Shown in pieces: positions 19,414 to 28,853 of a stretch of 64,000 bases of DNA. The stretch spans positions 1,054,001 to 1,118,000 of the forward strand of contig JAIVFI010000002.1 in assembly GCA_025558095.1 (NCBI GenBank), given 5' to 3'. The notes beneath the pieces are model-generated. The model made no database searches, was not told the origin of the DNA, and saw only the letters and a program-made list of their open reading frames with translations. The position numbers and the translations under genes were made by a program. Within the stretch, counting starts at the first letter, position 1, and every line of letters begins with the position of its first letter. This DNA comes from Hyaloraphidium curvatum (taxonomy: Eukaryota; Monoblepharomycota; Hyaloraphidiomycetes; Hyaloraphidiales; Hyaloraphidiaceae).

Positions 19414-20403
19414 ATGTCGACCGACACGCGCCGCAACGCGTCCCCCCTCCGCGCCCTGGCGCTTGGCCTCGCCGGCCTCGCCCTCATCGGCACCGCCGCG
19501 GCCGCGCCGCTCGCGGCCCGCCAGGCAAAGACCTGCACGACGGACATCCGCACGTACCTCGCCCGGCCCAACCCCTACAACGCGGACTTCTCCCTCGCCT
19601 TCACCCTCGTCGGCGCCGGCGGCGGGGCCGGAGGCAGCCACGGATCGGGAGGCGGCGGCGGGTCGACCGCCATCGCCGTGTCGTCGGATCCGACCGACAC
19701 CGACGGCAAGTCGGGATCGCGGCGCTACGCCGCCGGCGGGACCGGGGGCAAGAGCGCGTCGGGCGACAACCCCGGGGCCAACGGCGCCGTGGTCAAGGGC
19801 ACAATCACCCTCTCGGCGGGACAGTACCTCTTCGTCAAGGTCGGAGGCGGTGGCGGTGCGGGCGGCGGGTGGAGCAAGGACAATGCCGGCGGCGGCGGCG
19901 GCTCGGGTGCATACGGTGGCGGCGGGGGCTCGACCGGGAAGAACGGGGGCAACGGCGGGGAGGGCGGCAACGGAGAGTTCCACGGCGGCAACGGCGGCTC
20001 GGGCGACGCCTCGAACGGCGGCTTCGAGAAGGGCGGCTACGGCGCACCCGGCGTGGGCACGGGCGGGCAGGGCGCGACCGGCAACTACTCGCAAGCCTCG
20101 TTCGCCTACGCCTACGGCGGCTCGGGCGGGGGCTTCGGCTCGGGAGGCGGTTGCGGCACGCCCAGCGGCACCAAGGGCGCCAAGCAGGGCATGCCCGGCG
20201 GGTCCTTTGGCACGGACGGCGGGTCGTACTTTTACCCCTCGGTGCTGCTCGGCGGCAAGGGGGCGCTGAGCTTCGTCTCCACGGGCTCGCTGGATGCGCC
20301 GGCCGATGCGGGCAAGGGCGCGCTGAAGGGCGGCTACGGGGGGAACGCCGGGTACGCCATCGTCCAGTACGCCTCGCCGGACGGTGTCAGCTGCCTGCTG
20401 TAA
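19414..20403 (+). CDS. Secreted glycine-rich protein GRP2, left copy
   Basis: Single exon, 329 residues, starting MSTDTRRN with a signal peptide (ALALGLAGLALIGTAAAAPLA) and a short leader ending AARQAK. The core has FSLAFTLVGAGGGAGGS, GGGGGSTAIAVSSDPTD, GTITLSAGQYLFVKVGGGGGA, then long Gly/Asn/Ser-rich stretches. It ends with the family module GYGGNAGYAIVQYASPDGVSCLL. It lacks the coiled-coil tail of GRP1 and GRP3. The chosen ATG is preceded by AAAA and follows the TATA box by 124 bases; an upstream in-frame ATG at 19300 lies only about 10 bases after the TATA box and is unlikely to be used. Confidence 0.85.
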   Translation: MSTDTRRNASPLRALALGLAGLALIGTAAAAPLAARQAKTCTTDIRTYLARPNPYNADFSLAFTLVGAGGGAGGSHGSGGGGGSTAIAVSSDPTDTDGKSGSRRYAAGGTGGKSASGDNPGANGAVVKGTITLSAGQYLFVKVGGGGGAGGGWSKDNAGGGGGSGAYGGGGGSTGKNGGNGGEGGNGEFHGGNGGSGDASNGGFEKGGYGAPGVGTGGQGATGNYSQASFAYAYGGSGGGFGSGGGCGTPSGTKGAKQGMPGGSFGTDGGSYFYPSVLLGGKGALSFVSTGSLDAPADAGKGALKGGYGGNAGYAIVQYASPDGVSCLL

Positions 20404-21028
20404 AGTGGCTCTCGAAATGGATAATTGCTTGAATGAGTCGATTGCCGTCCTTGATGCCCGGGGTCCATTTCCAATCATGTCTCCTGCAAATCACTCTGGT
20501 GGACGAAGCCGCCCCCAATCTTACCGCATCGTCCTCAATCTCGGGCTCCCGCCGTCCTCCAGATGGGCTTGCCCGAAATTCGGGTCCGCTCCGTCATTGA
20601 GGGACACCGATCTCTGGGGGTGGACGTCCGTCTTCATGAGGCAGACGACAGGCGGCCCGGGACTATGGCCGAGCCGGATAGGCGACCGCGAGCAGTTCCT
20701 GATGAGCTGGCTGATGCAAGCCTCGGAGTACATTTCTGGACCAACAGAGCTCCGTTCCCCATTTGCTCCGCCGAATCAAAGGTGCCTCTGCAGGTCCGAA
20801 AACCAATTGAATTCCCCCACGACACTGCCGTCACCGGGCGGCATTCCATCCGAGTCCGAATTTCATGAAGATGCGAAAAGTACAGGATCTCCGGGCATGG
20901 GATTCGCGCGTCATTGGGCCGTCAGAACTCCGAGCCCAGCCGGCTGTGCTGTGCGTGGCGAAGCAGAACCTTCCACCATCCCCGCCAGAACGCGATGCGC
21001 TCCAAATCTCCGACTTTACGCGGCGCCG
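20404..21028. other. Intergenic between GRP2 and GRP3 (left), no gene recognised
   Basis: About 0.6 kb of less GC-rich DNA upstream of GRP3. Short open frames here show no domain or repeat. The mirror copy in the right arm is 31929-32553. Confidence 0.4.
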
Positions 21029-21035
21029 TATATAT
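21029..21035 (+). promoter_or_regulatory. TATA box of GRP3 (left)
   Basis: TATATAT inside CGCCGTATATATGCGG, 113 bases before the GRP3 ATG at 21148. Confidence 0.7.
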
Positions 21036-21147
21036 GCGGTGCCTCTGCAGATGTCGGCGGCACCATCCTGCGACGACCTGAGCGGCACTCAGGCCACAGA
21101 GCGGACCTCCTTCTTCACCTCAATATCGAACCAACACCAACAACAAC

Positions 21148-22479
21148 ATGCCCAGCCGCGTCGCGCTCATCGCGCTCGCCGCGTCCTCCCTTCTCTTGGC
21201 CTCGCCCGCCGCGGCCTCCCAGCTCCTCTGCGTCAACAACATCCCCGTGCAGTTCTCGGCCACGCTGGACGCCTCGGCCGCGCCGCTGCCGTTCAACATC
21301 ACGCTCGTCGGCGGCGGCGGCGGCTCGGGCGCCGGAGGCGGCGCGGGAGGCGGCGGCGGATCGACGGCCGTCACGGTCGGCGGCAACCGATTCTATGCGT
21401 GGGGCGGCGACGGGGGGGCGGCGGCGCTCACCACGGGCAACGACGGCGGACGCGTCACCCTGGCATTCTACGCGCTGCCGGGAGACGTCGTCACCGTCAC
21501 GGTCGGCGGGGGCGGCGGCGGAGGGGCCGAGTACTACCCGGCGAACTTCTTCTCCCCCAACTCGGACCCATGCTCGCTCGGCGGGGGCGGAGGCGGCGGG
21601 GCCGGCTCCGTGGGGGGCGGCGGCGGCACCGCCAACGACCAGCACGCCGACCGCGGGGGCGGCGGCGGCGAGGCGAGCGGGCCCCTCGCATGGGGCGCCG
21701 CCGGCAAGGGCGCCATGCCCGGCAAGGCCGGCGTGGGCGGCACGGGCGCCCGCAACCTCGGCTTGCAGGTGCAGGGCGGCGTCGGAGGCAACAATCTCGC
21801 GGGCGGCTCCGTGGGCGGCCAGCTCGCCGCGGGCTGCGGAGGGGGCTTCGGAGGCGGCGGCGGCCAGGGCACGGGGCAGGCAACCAACAACCCGGATCCC
21901 TCCGGTTACGACCCCGTGTACGGCGGCGGCAACGGCGGATCGGCCGGGGCCAACGGGCAGCTGTTCAGCACGAACCTGCCGGCGCCGCAGCCCCAGCTCG
22001 GCGCCAACGCCTTCGTTCCCACCGGCACGATCAACCCCCCCGCCGCCGCCGGGCTCGGAGGCATCAAGTACAGCACGGGCGACTACCAGATCCCCATGCT
22101 CGTGCCCTCGGGCTACGGCGGCAACGCCGGGTACGCCGTCATGACCTACTGGAGCCCCGACGGCGCCTCGTGCCCCCTCGGCGGGTCGCCGCCCGCTTCC
22201 GGCGGGGGCTCGGCGCAGAACGCGATCGCCGTGGACCCGCCCGTGGAGCACCCGGAGCGGGACCAGATCGGGATGGGGAGGATGTCGGCCCGCGAGCGCG
22301 CCGAGGAGGACCTGGCCGGTGCCAAGGCGTACCAAGCCCAGCTCGAGGACGCGATCGCGAGGGCCGAGGCGGCGGGGCAGGACACCGCGGCGCTGCGCGC
22401 GCAGGCGGATCGGGTGCGGATGGCGATCGCCAAGCGCGAGATGCCGGCGGCGCACCTGTTCAGGCGGTGCATTCGGTGA
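21148..22479 (+). CDS. Secreted glycine-rich protein GRP3, left copy
   Basis: Single exon, 443 residues. The signal peptide is MPSRVALIALAASSLLLASP. The same architecture as GRP1 follows: LLCVNNIPVQFSATL, PFNITLVGGGGGSG, GGSTAVTVGGNRFYAWGGDG, RVTLAFYALPGDVVTVTVGGG, a long glycine-rich region, and GYGGNAGYAVMTYWSPDGASCPLGGS. The coiled coil ends in AHLFRRCIR. The translated sequence is identical to the right-arm copy. The stop codon is only about 10-25 bases from the inner end of the repeat arm. Confidence 0.85.
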   Translation: MPSRVALIALAASSLLLASPAAASQLLCVNNIPVQFSATLDASAAPLPFNITLVGGGGGSGAGGGAGGGGGSTAVTVGGNRFYAWGGDGGAAALTTGNDGGRVTLAFYALPGDVVTVTVGGGGGGGAEYYPANFFSPNSDPCSLGGGGGGGAGSVGGGGGTANDQHADRGGGGGEASGPLAWGAAGKGAMPGKAGVGGTGARNLGLQVQGGVGGNNLAGGSVGGQLAAGCGGGFGGGGGQGTGQATNNPDPSGYDPVYGGGNGGSAGANGQLFSTNLPAPQPQLGANAFVPTGTINPPAAAGLGGIKYSTGDYQIPMLVPSGYGGNAGYAVMTYWSPDGASCPLGGSPPASGGGSAQNAIAVDPPVEHPERDQIGMGRMSARERAEEDLAGAKAYQAQLEDAIARAEAAGQDTAALRAQADRVRMAIAKREMPAAHLFRRCIR

Positions 22480-22490
22480 ACTGCTTTGCA

Positions 22491-23100
22491 TAAATGAAAA
22501 CTCAGTTTGCCATCACAATTGTTCCGACACGCCCTCATTCGCGCCGGTGCTGCGCGCGCGAAGACACCCCCCACGGTGCCAGCTGCAATAGACCTCTGCG
22601 TCTATTGATCCGCTGGCCCCTGTCTAACCCAGGCAACCTCCCGGTCTCGCCGGCACGAGTGGACCGTGCGAACCGTCGTCGGGCTCCGGTTAGCAAGGAG
22701 ACAATTGTTCCGACACGCGCAGCCTCGCTGCTGAAGCATCCAGTCCTTGAAGGTCAATCCGCGAGATATGATAGTATCCTTCTGAGTCTCTCCACGGGCA
22801 TTTGCAAACAGGGCCTCCCTGGAGCCCGCGCACATGCATCCACCGCCTGAGGTCACCTTTGCTTTGGACAACTTTGCCCGTACGCATCTTGATTGAGCTT
22901 GCGCTAACCCGCTCGGATTCGAACAGCAGCATCTCGTCGGACTCGGACAGCACACAAGTTTGCCAATGTTTCCATTGATCGTCCTTTTCGTTTACATTAG
23001 AGGTTCCCCCGTTGAAATCCCGTCCCGCCCCGATGTCAAGCCTAGTTACCCCTCGGCGCCATGATGAAAACTTGGTTGCGCTATGAAGCGCGGTCGCCGC
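22491..23100. other. Start of inverted-repeat spacer, no gene recognised
   Basis: Non-coding as far as can be seen. It contains an 18-base perfect direct repeat, ACAATTGTTCCGACACGC, at 22515-22532 and 22701-22718. An 87-codon minus-strand ORF (22953-22690) has no recognisable feature. Confidence 0.4.
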
Positions 23101-25505
23101 TCAGCAGCGCGGGCCCCAGTGGCCGCGGCCGCCGCAGTGGTGGGGAGGGCACATGCCGGGGCGGTGCCATCCGCCGTGACCGTGGTGGGGAGGAGGGCAC
23201 ATGCCGGGGCGGTGCCATCCGCCGTGGCCACCGTGAGCGGGAGGGCACATGCCGGGGCGGTGCCAGCCCCCGTGGTGGGGAGGGCACATCCCGGGGCGGT
23301 GCCATCCGCCGCGGCCAGGAGGGCACATGCCGGGCCCGTGCACGGGGACGTTGCCCGGCCCGCACGCGATGCGCTGCCACCCGTCGAGCGAACCGGCGAT
23401 CGTGCGGCGCTCGTCGGCCAGGGCGTCGAGCTTGGCCTGCGCGTCGCCGATCTCGCGATGGATCTTGGCCGACTCGCCGGCGATCTCCCTGATCCGGGCG
23501 AGCTTGGCCTGGCGCTCGGGGTCGGCATGCTTGGCGGGCTCGGGCTTGGCGGTCTTGCCGGCGGCGTCCGCGACGAGCTTCTCCGCCGCGGCCCCCGACT
23601 CGGCGGCGATCGCCGCCGCGCGCTTGCCCATCTGCTCGTACCGCACCCTCGCGCACCTGGCCCGCATCTCGGCGAACCTCGCGCGCTGCTCGTCCGTGCA
23701 CGCGGCCATCCTGATCTCCCTCCCGAGCGCGAACGCGGCGCGCGTGAGCTCCTTGATGGCGGCGTCGCGCGCGGCGGCGACCGAGGCCTCGGCAGGGGGC
23801 GCGTCGGCGCGCTTCTCGGCGAGCAGCGTGCGGAGCTGTTCCTTGAGGCGGTCGAGCTGCGCCTGCTTGGCGGTGTCGGCGGGCTTGGCGGATTCGGATT
23901 CGGCCGGCGCCGGGGCGTCGGCGAGCTTGGCGGCCTTGCGCCAGCGGCACACCGTCGGCGGCTTGGAGGCGCGGATGGCGGCGGTGATGGCGTTGAACTC
24001 GGTGCGCAGCTCCGCGGCGCGGGCCTCCCGGGCCTCGGCGATCGCGGGGTCGACGGGTGTGCCGGCGGCCTTCTCGGCGGCCGTGGCCTTGGCGATCTCG
24101 ACGAGCTCCTGCCACAGGGGCTTGAGCTGCTGCCTGGCCTCGGCCTCGTCGAACGGCTTGTCCTCGAGCGCGGTGTCGTCGGCGGGCTGCTCGGTGGCGG
24201 GCTTGGCGGCGACCTTGCGCGCGCACATGCGGTTGAACATGCAGATGCCGGCACCGCCCGCGGGGCGCACCACGAGCGAGAGCTCCTTGACCTGCGCGCG
24301 CAGCTCCGCGGCCTTGGCCTCGCGGGCCTCGCTGACGGCGGGGTCGACGATCGTGCCGGCGGCCTTCTCGGCGGCCTTGTCCTTGGCGATCACGACGAGC
24401 TCGGCAAAGGCCGACTTGAGCTGGGCCCTCTTGGCCTCGAGGTCCTCGACGGGGGTGGGCTGCACCTCGGAGGCGGGCACGTCGGCCTCGGCGGCCTTCT
24501 TGGCGCGGTGCTCCTCGCGCAGCCTGATCAGCTTCTCGCGGAGCTCCGCGATCTTGGCCTTGCGCTCGTCCGCGGCCCCGGCGGGCTGCTCGGCGAGCCT
24601 GGCGGCGCGGATCTCCTGCTGCACCGCAAACACCTTGGTGCGGAGCTCCTTGGCGCGGGCCTCGCGGGCCTCGTTGATGGCGGGGTCGACGGTGGTGCCG
24701 GCGGCCTTCTCGGCGAGCTTCTCCTTGCGGATCGCGCTGAGCTCCTGCCAGAGGCGGTACAGCTCGGCCTTGCGCTCGTCGGCGATCGGGGGCGCCGCGG
24801 CGGCGGGCTTGCCCTTGTTCGCGGCGAGCCAGGCCTCGCGGGCCTCGGTCTGCAGCCTGAAGATGTCGGCGCGGAGGGCGTCCAGCCTGGCCTGCCTCTC
24901 CAGCTCGGCCTTGGGATCGGCGGGGACGCCGGCGAGCTTCTCGACCCTGCGCTCCTCGGCGATGGCGCGCACGGCGGCCCACAGCGCGCGCAGTTCGGCG
25001 CGGCGGGGCTCGCCGGCGGGGTCGGACGCGGCGAGGGAGGCGCGGCGCTCCTCGCGGAGCTTGGCGATCCTGTCGCGGAGCTCGGCGATCTTGGCCTTCT
25101 GCTCGTCGGTCATGTCGGCGGGTTTGAGCGACCTGAGCATGGGCCTGGAGGGCGAAGGGGTCAGAGCGGTCCGCGAGAATGGCTGCGCAACACCGACCTG
25201 TTGGCCTTGAACAGGTAGACGGGCTTGACCGGGGCGAGCGCGGCCGCGGCGGTGACTTCTCCGGTCTGCGCGGGCGCGACGTCGAGCCTGGGCACGCCGG
25301 CCGCGAGCAGCTCGCGCAGCTCGTCGGTGGTCGAAACCGTCACGCGGTCGCCGTCGGCGTCGACGTACGTGGCGCGCAGCGCGCCCGCGATGCCGAACAC
25401 CTTCTTGACGCGCTCCTCGAAGCCGGCCCAGTCGGCCGACGCGAGCGGGACCATGCGGCCCTCGCCGGCGGAGAACACCTTGGCCTTGAGCACGGCGGGG
25501 TCCAT
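23101..25505 (-). CDS. PB1-domain, repeat coiled-coil protein with C-terminal Cys/His repeats
   Basis: Two exons (25505-25198 and 25144-23101) joined by a 53-base intron (25145-25197, branch CTCTGAC) give 783 residues. Residues 1-100 look like a PB1 domain: VLKAKVFSAGEGRMVPL, FEERVKKVFGI, and the acidic OPCA-like YVDADGDRVTVSTTDELREL. The body is a long charged coiled coil built from 4-5 degenerate repeats of about 75-95 residues, each with EKAAGTxVDPAxxEAREAxAxELR. The tail has five copies of a WHRPGMCPP-type unit (RPGMCPPxH), dense in Cys, His, Pro and Gly and possibly metal-binding. PB1 domains join in head-to-tail polymers, so a scaffold or filament role is plausible. A TATA box of the same layout as the glycine-rich genes suggests strong expression. 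I know of no protein with this combination. Confidence 0.75.
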
Positions 25506-25620
25506 CGCGTGCTGTTGCGGGTTGGAACGGGTGGGTGCGAGTTGCAAGTTGGTTGCGAGTGCTATCGTCCGCTGTCTGATGACGGAAGACGATGGGGAAC
25601 GGCCCCGGGGAGACGGGCCC

Positions 25621-25626
25621 TTTATA
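25621..25626 (-). promoter_or_regulatory. TATA box of PB1/coiled-coil gene
   Basis: TATAAA on the minus strand (GCTATAAAGGG), about 116 bases upstream of the ATG at 25505. Confidence 0.65.
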
Positions 25627-25993
25627 GCTTGCGTCATGTGGCGGAGCTCCTCAGCGCGAACCCCACGTTCTTGACGTCACCGTGCATCGCCCTCCGGCCT
25701 CTGCACCCCGCTCGCACGCTCCGAAACGACCGATATAATTCTTTTGTCATCGCTCCGCGGCATCGGGGCCGAAAGCGGGGGCTAGGGGGTCCGAAACGGG
25801 GAGATGGGACTGGTGTACCAATCTGGATCCAATCGCGGTCCCACGGGCGCCCAGAGGCCCCAATCCACCTCCAAACCGCGGTTCTCGATAGTTTATTCGT
25901 CTAGATGCCCGCAATCCGGGTCTCTGTCTTGCAAACGGCGACCAATCGCCCCCCGACCCGCCGCACGGCCCCTTCCCCGCATGCGTCCCGGCC

Positions 25994-26809
25994 CTAGAAC
26001 CCCGCCATCCCCGCCCACCCCCTCAACCTCTCGTACGACACCCAAAAGCAAAGCTGCCACGGTCCCAGCCTCGCCCACGTCGGCCAGAACCCCCTGTACA
26101 GCCCCCTCAGTCCCTCCTCCCCCCACGTCCGCCATAGGCAGTCCCACGCCCCCACGTACCGCGGGTTCGACGGATCTTGCGCCATCAACCGGGTTTTCAC
26201 GACGTCGGCGGGGGTGGAGAGCAGGCTGGATACCAGGCCGGAGCAGATTGCCGCGCCCACGTGCGCCGCGAGGTTGTCGCCGCCCGCCAGGGGCACCACG
26301 CGCGCCTTGGCGGCATCGTAGGTGGCCAGTTCCCCGAGGTTGACGATCGCCGCGCGCTGCACGGCCGGCAGGCCCCCGCGGAACAGCCCCCGCGGCCCCG
26401 CTCCGACCGCCGTCCGCAACGCGGCCCCGAGGGTCGGGTTGGCCCGCGGGTCCGCGACCATCCTGATCTTTGCCAGGTCCAGCGGCACCGCAACCGCCTG
26501 CCCCGCCGCCCCCGAGACGAACCCGAACGCCAGGAGCGCGGGCAGCGGCGGCCTGCCATCGCTCCCCGTCCGCGACGCGTGCCACCGCTTCAGCGACTCG
26601 AACATGGCCACCCGCACCGACGTGTACGGCAAATGGCGGAGCACCGCGGCCGACACGCCCGCGTAGAGATGGCCCGTCCGGGGGGGGCCGGCGAGCTGCC
26701 GCCGCGTTTTGAACGCGTCGACGGGGTACGTGGCCAGCTCGGCCGCCGCCGCCGCGCAGGCGGATAAGGAGAGGCGGGGGGGGAGCGCGTCCGATGCGCG
26801 GGTCGACAT
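25994..26809 (-). CDS. Mitochondrial carrier family protein, uncoupling-protein-like
   Basis: Single exon, 271 residues from the ATG at 26809. All three carrier repeats are present with their P-x-[DE]-x-x-[KR]-x-R signatures: YPVDAFKTRR, VPLDLAKIRM and TPADVVKTRL. Matching loop motifs are GLFRGGLPAVQR and GLYRGFWPTWARLGPWQL. The last half (ADVVKTRLMAQ, YVGAWDCL, LYRGFWPTWARLGPW, FWVSYERLR) is closest to the UCP4/UCP5 branch. These are inner-membrane transporters with six helices. The substrate is not determined; UCP4-like members are thought to carry anions or protons. The N-terminus begins directly at helix 1, so it is slightly short. Confidence 0.88.
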   Translation of the reverse strand: MSTRASDALPPRLSLSACAAAAAELATYPVDAFKTRRQLAGPPRTGHLYAGVSAAVLRHLPYTSVRVAMFESLKRWHASRTGSDGRPPLPALLAFGFVSGAAGQAVAVPLDLAKIRMVADPRANPTLGAALRTAVGAGPRGLFRGGLPAVQRAAIVNLGELATYDAAKARVVPLAGGDNLAAHVGAAICSGLVSSLLSTPADVVKTRLMAQDPSNPRYVGAWDCLWRTWGEEGLRGLYRGFWPTWARLGPWQLCFWVSYERLRGWAGMAGF

Positions 26810-27061
26810 CGCGAGGAGGTGCGAGGGCGCCAGAGCTGACTGGATCGGGTCTGCGGTCCCGCGTCGACGGGGCTCCTCGGATTGTGGCGAAAGCAACCTT
26901 GCTTTGCTGGGCACAGAGAGATGAGCATCGACTGCTCTGCATTCCGCAATCAAGCACGAAATCAGTACATGATCAGGCTGCCGGGGTTGAGAAGTGCCCG
27001 TGGCCCGTGGCCAACAGCCGATGACGACCGAAGCCTCACTAGCAACTGTCCCACGCCCCCA

Positions 27062-28624
27062 TCAGAAGATCGGACACACCGACTGCAGCGTCGTCCGGGT
27101 CCCCACGGCCCTCAGCACACCCCACAACCCCACCGCCACGGTGAAGCCCGAAGCCGCGACGGTCCCGACCAGCCCGAAGGTCACCCCGAAACCGAGGAAC
27201 TTTGTCCTGAGCCCGCCCACGTTGGCGAACGAGGCGAGCATCCCCGCGTGGGCCTCGAGCACCGCGATCGCGCGGTCGTCGGGCTGGGGGGCATGGGGAT
27301 CCGTGCGCGCCGCACGGCCGCGGAGGACCAGCATCCGCGCGCGCTCGACGGCCCCCGAATAGGCGACCGCCGCGCCGTCGATGTCGCGGTTGGCCGCGGC
27401 GCAGGTGAGCAGGTCGAATGCGAGGAACGCGGCGACCACGGCGACGTCGGCGATGTTGTAGGCCGTGAGGCAGCCGCCGGCAAAGAGGTTGCAGAGGCAC
27501 ACGACGACGGCACCGACGGCCGTGGACACGACGATAGAGCGGGAGGCCGTATACGACCGCAGCCTGGTCTCCCAAGAAGATACCAGCTGCCGATGCAGCG
27601 AGATGTAGGTCTCGTCGTCGGGCGGGGGCAGCGGGATCGGGTGCCCGCCAAAGGCGGAGGCTTCGCAGCGCGAGACGAGGTCGTCCAGCGTGAGGTCCAC
27701 AGCGCGCAGCCGCAGCCGTCGCTCCAGGGCAATCACTGAGAACGGAGGAAGCAGGGTCACTTGCCGGAAGTAGATGTCGGCGAGGTAGGTCGAGATGTAG
27801 ACAAGGAGGTAGATTGCTGCCAGCGTGGCGGCCCACGGTGCTTTCCACGTTGGGAGAAAGAAAAACTGGGTCCAGGTGAGCAAAATGACCCAGGCCATAA
27901 AGAACAAAACAAAGACCACCGCAAAACTCGAAAAGACCAGTGTCGGAGTGATTTGCACGAGCGAGGTGCCGCAGGAAGGTGACGGGCACGGGCACCGACC
28001 GGCCGCGCGGTCCTTCGAAGAGTGGCGGAGAAGGGCCGATGATGAATCTCCAGCAGCGAGCTCGAGCCAGCGGGCTAGCGGGGCAAGAGCATGGTGGTCC
28101 ATCTGCCCCGGTTGCGCCTGCGAGTCCTCGCTTTTGAGGCCCTCCTGCGGGCCATCCTTCTGCTGCTCGACATCAGCGTCGCCGAGACGAGCTTCCCTCT
28201 GGGCGGCCATGACGACACCGACGACGGTGCCAGCATACAAGATGCTGCGGAGGAGGACGCCCACGGTGGTCCCCGCCATTGCGGCGGTAGAAAACGCCCC
28301 CGTAGCCGGCGCCAAGGCCCAGAGGATCGAGATCCACGTCGCATCGATAAAGACCCTCATTCCGACCACCTTGCCGACCGAGTCGGTGCTGAAGAGCCTC
28401 ATAATCGGCGCCATGCCCACGGCGGCGGCCAGCGCGGGCGCGGCGCGGTCGAAGTCCGCGGCCATGCGCGGCAGCGTGAGCGGCGGCACCTCGCCCGGGG
28501 CACCATCTGCGGCAAAAAGCGCGGCGGTCTCGGCGGGCGAGAAGCGCAGCGGGGCGGCCGGAGCGGGGCGGTCTTCGCGCGGCGCGAGCCCCTCCGCGGC
28601 GGTGGAGGGCTCAGATTCCGTCAT
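27062..28624 (-). CDS. 7-TM gustatory-receptor-like protein, paralogue C (GRL-C)
   Basis: Single exon, 520 residues from MTESEPSTAAEG (an upstream ATG at 28711 would add 29). It has the family motifs FSPAETAALFA near the N-terminus, LLRHSSKDRAAGRCPCPSPSCG in the first long loop, and ALERRLRLRAVDLTLDDLVSR before TM5. FLGFGVTFGLVGTVAASGFT, then VAVGLWGVLRAVG, marks TM7. The loop between TM2 and the CPCP motif is longer than in A and D and is charged (DVEQQKDGPQEGLKSEDSQ). Like its paralogues it ends with a Cys a few residues from the C-terminus. It is the most divergent member, sits head to head with GRL-D (start codons about 230 bases apart), and lies inside the inverted-repeat spacer. Confidence 0.78.
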   Translation of the reverse strand: MTESEPSTAAEGLAPREDRPAPAAPLRFSPAETAALFAADGAPGEVPPLTLPRMAADFDRAAPALAAAVGMAPIMRLFSTDSVGKVVGMRVFIDATWISILWALAPATGAFSTAAMAGTTVGVLLRSILYAGTVVGVVMAAQREARLGDADVEQQKDGPQEGLKSEDSQAQPGQMDHHALAPLARWLELAAGDSSSALLRHSSKDRAAGRCPCPSPSCGTSLVQITPTLVFSSFAVVFVLFFMAWVILLTWTQFFFLPTWKAPWAATLAAIYLLVYISTYLADIYFRQVTLLPPFSVIALERRLRLRAVDLTLDDLVSRCEASAFGGHPIPLPPPDDETYISLHRQLVSSWETRLRSYTASRSIVVSTAVGAVVVCLCNLFAGGCLTAYNIADVAVVAAFLAFDLLTCAAANRDIDGAAVAYSGAVERARMLVLRGRAARTDPHAPQPDDRAIAVLEAHAGMLASFANVGGLRTKFLGFGVTFGLVGTVAASGFTVAVGLWGVLRAVGTRTTLQSVCPIF

Positions 28625-28853
28625 CGCGCCGGCGCGTGTCAAAGCGACGAAGAGTGACAACTTCCAATAGAGAGACTTCCAATGCAAGGGCTCTTTGATG
28701 GTGGGATACACTTCCGACGCGTGGAAGATTCGCGCGGAAGCTGACTGCGGATTCGCGCCGTATCGTCTTCCCCGGTGACAGACGGCGGAGCCTAGACACC
28801 CAGCGCGGGACCGATTTCCTGCTCCTTATTTCGCCCTTAGCGCGATTCGCGCC

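Larger units (their letters stand above)
17640..22490 (+). repeat. Left arm of 4.85-kb inverted repeat
   Basis: Positions x in this arm pair with 52957 minus x on the opposite strand (right arm 30467-35317). The arm carries GRP1, GRP2 and GRP3. Pairing needs no net indel from the GRP1 ATG through the GRP3 stop. Translations show GRP3 identical, GRP2 with one substitution (F to L) and GRP1 with nine. Six of the nine lie in its last about 70 codons, at the outer edge. Weak similarity continues for about 20-25 bases past the stop codons at both ends, then is lost. Confidence 0.92.
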
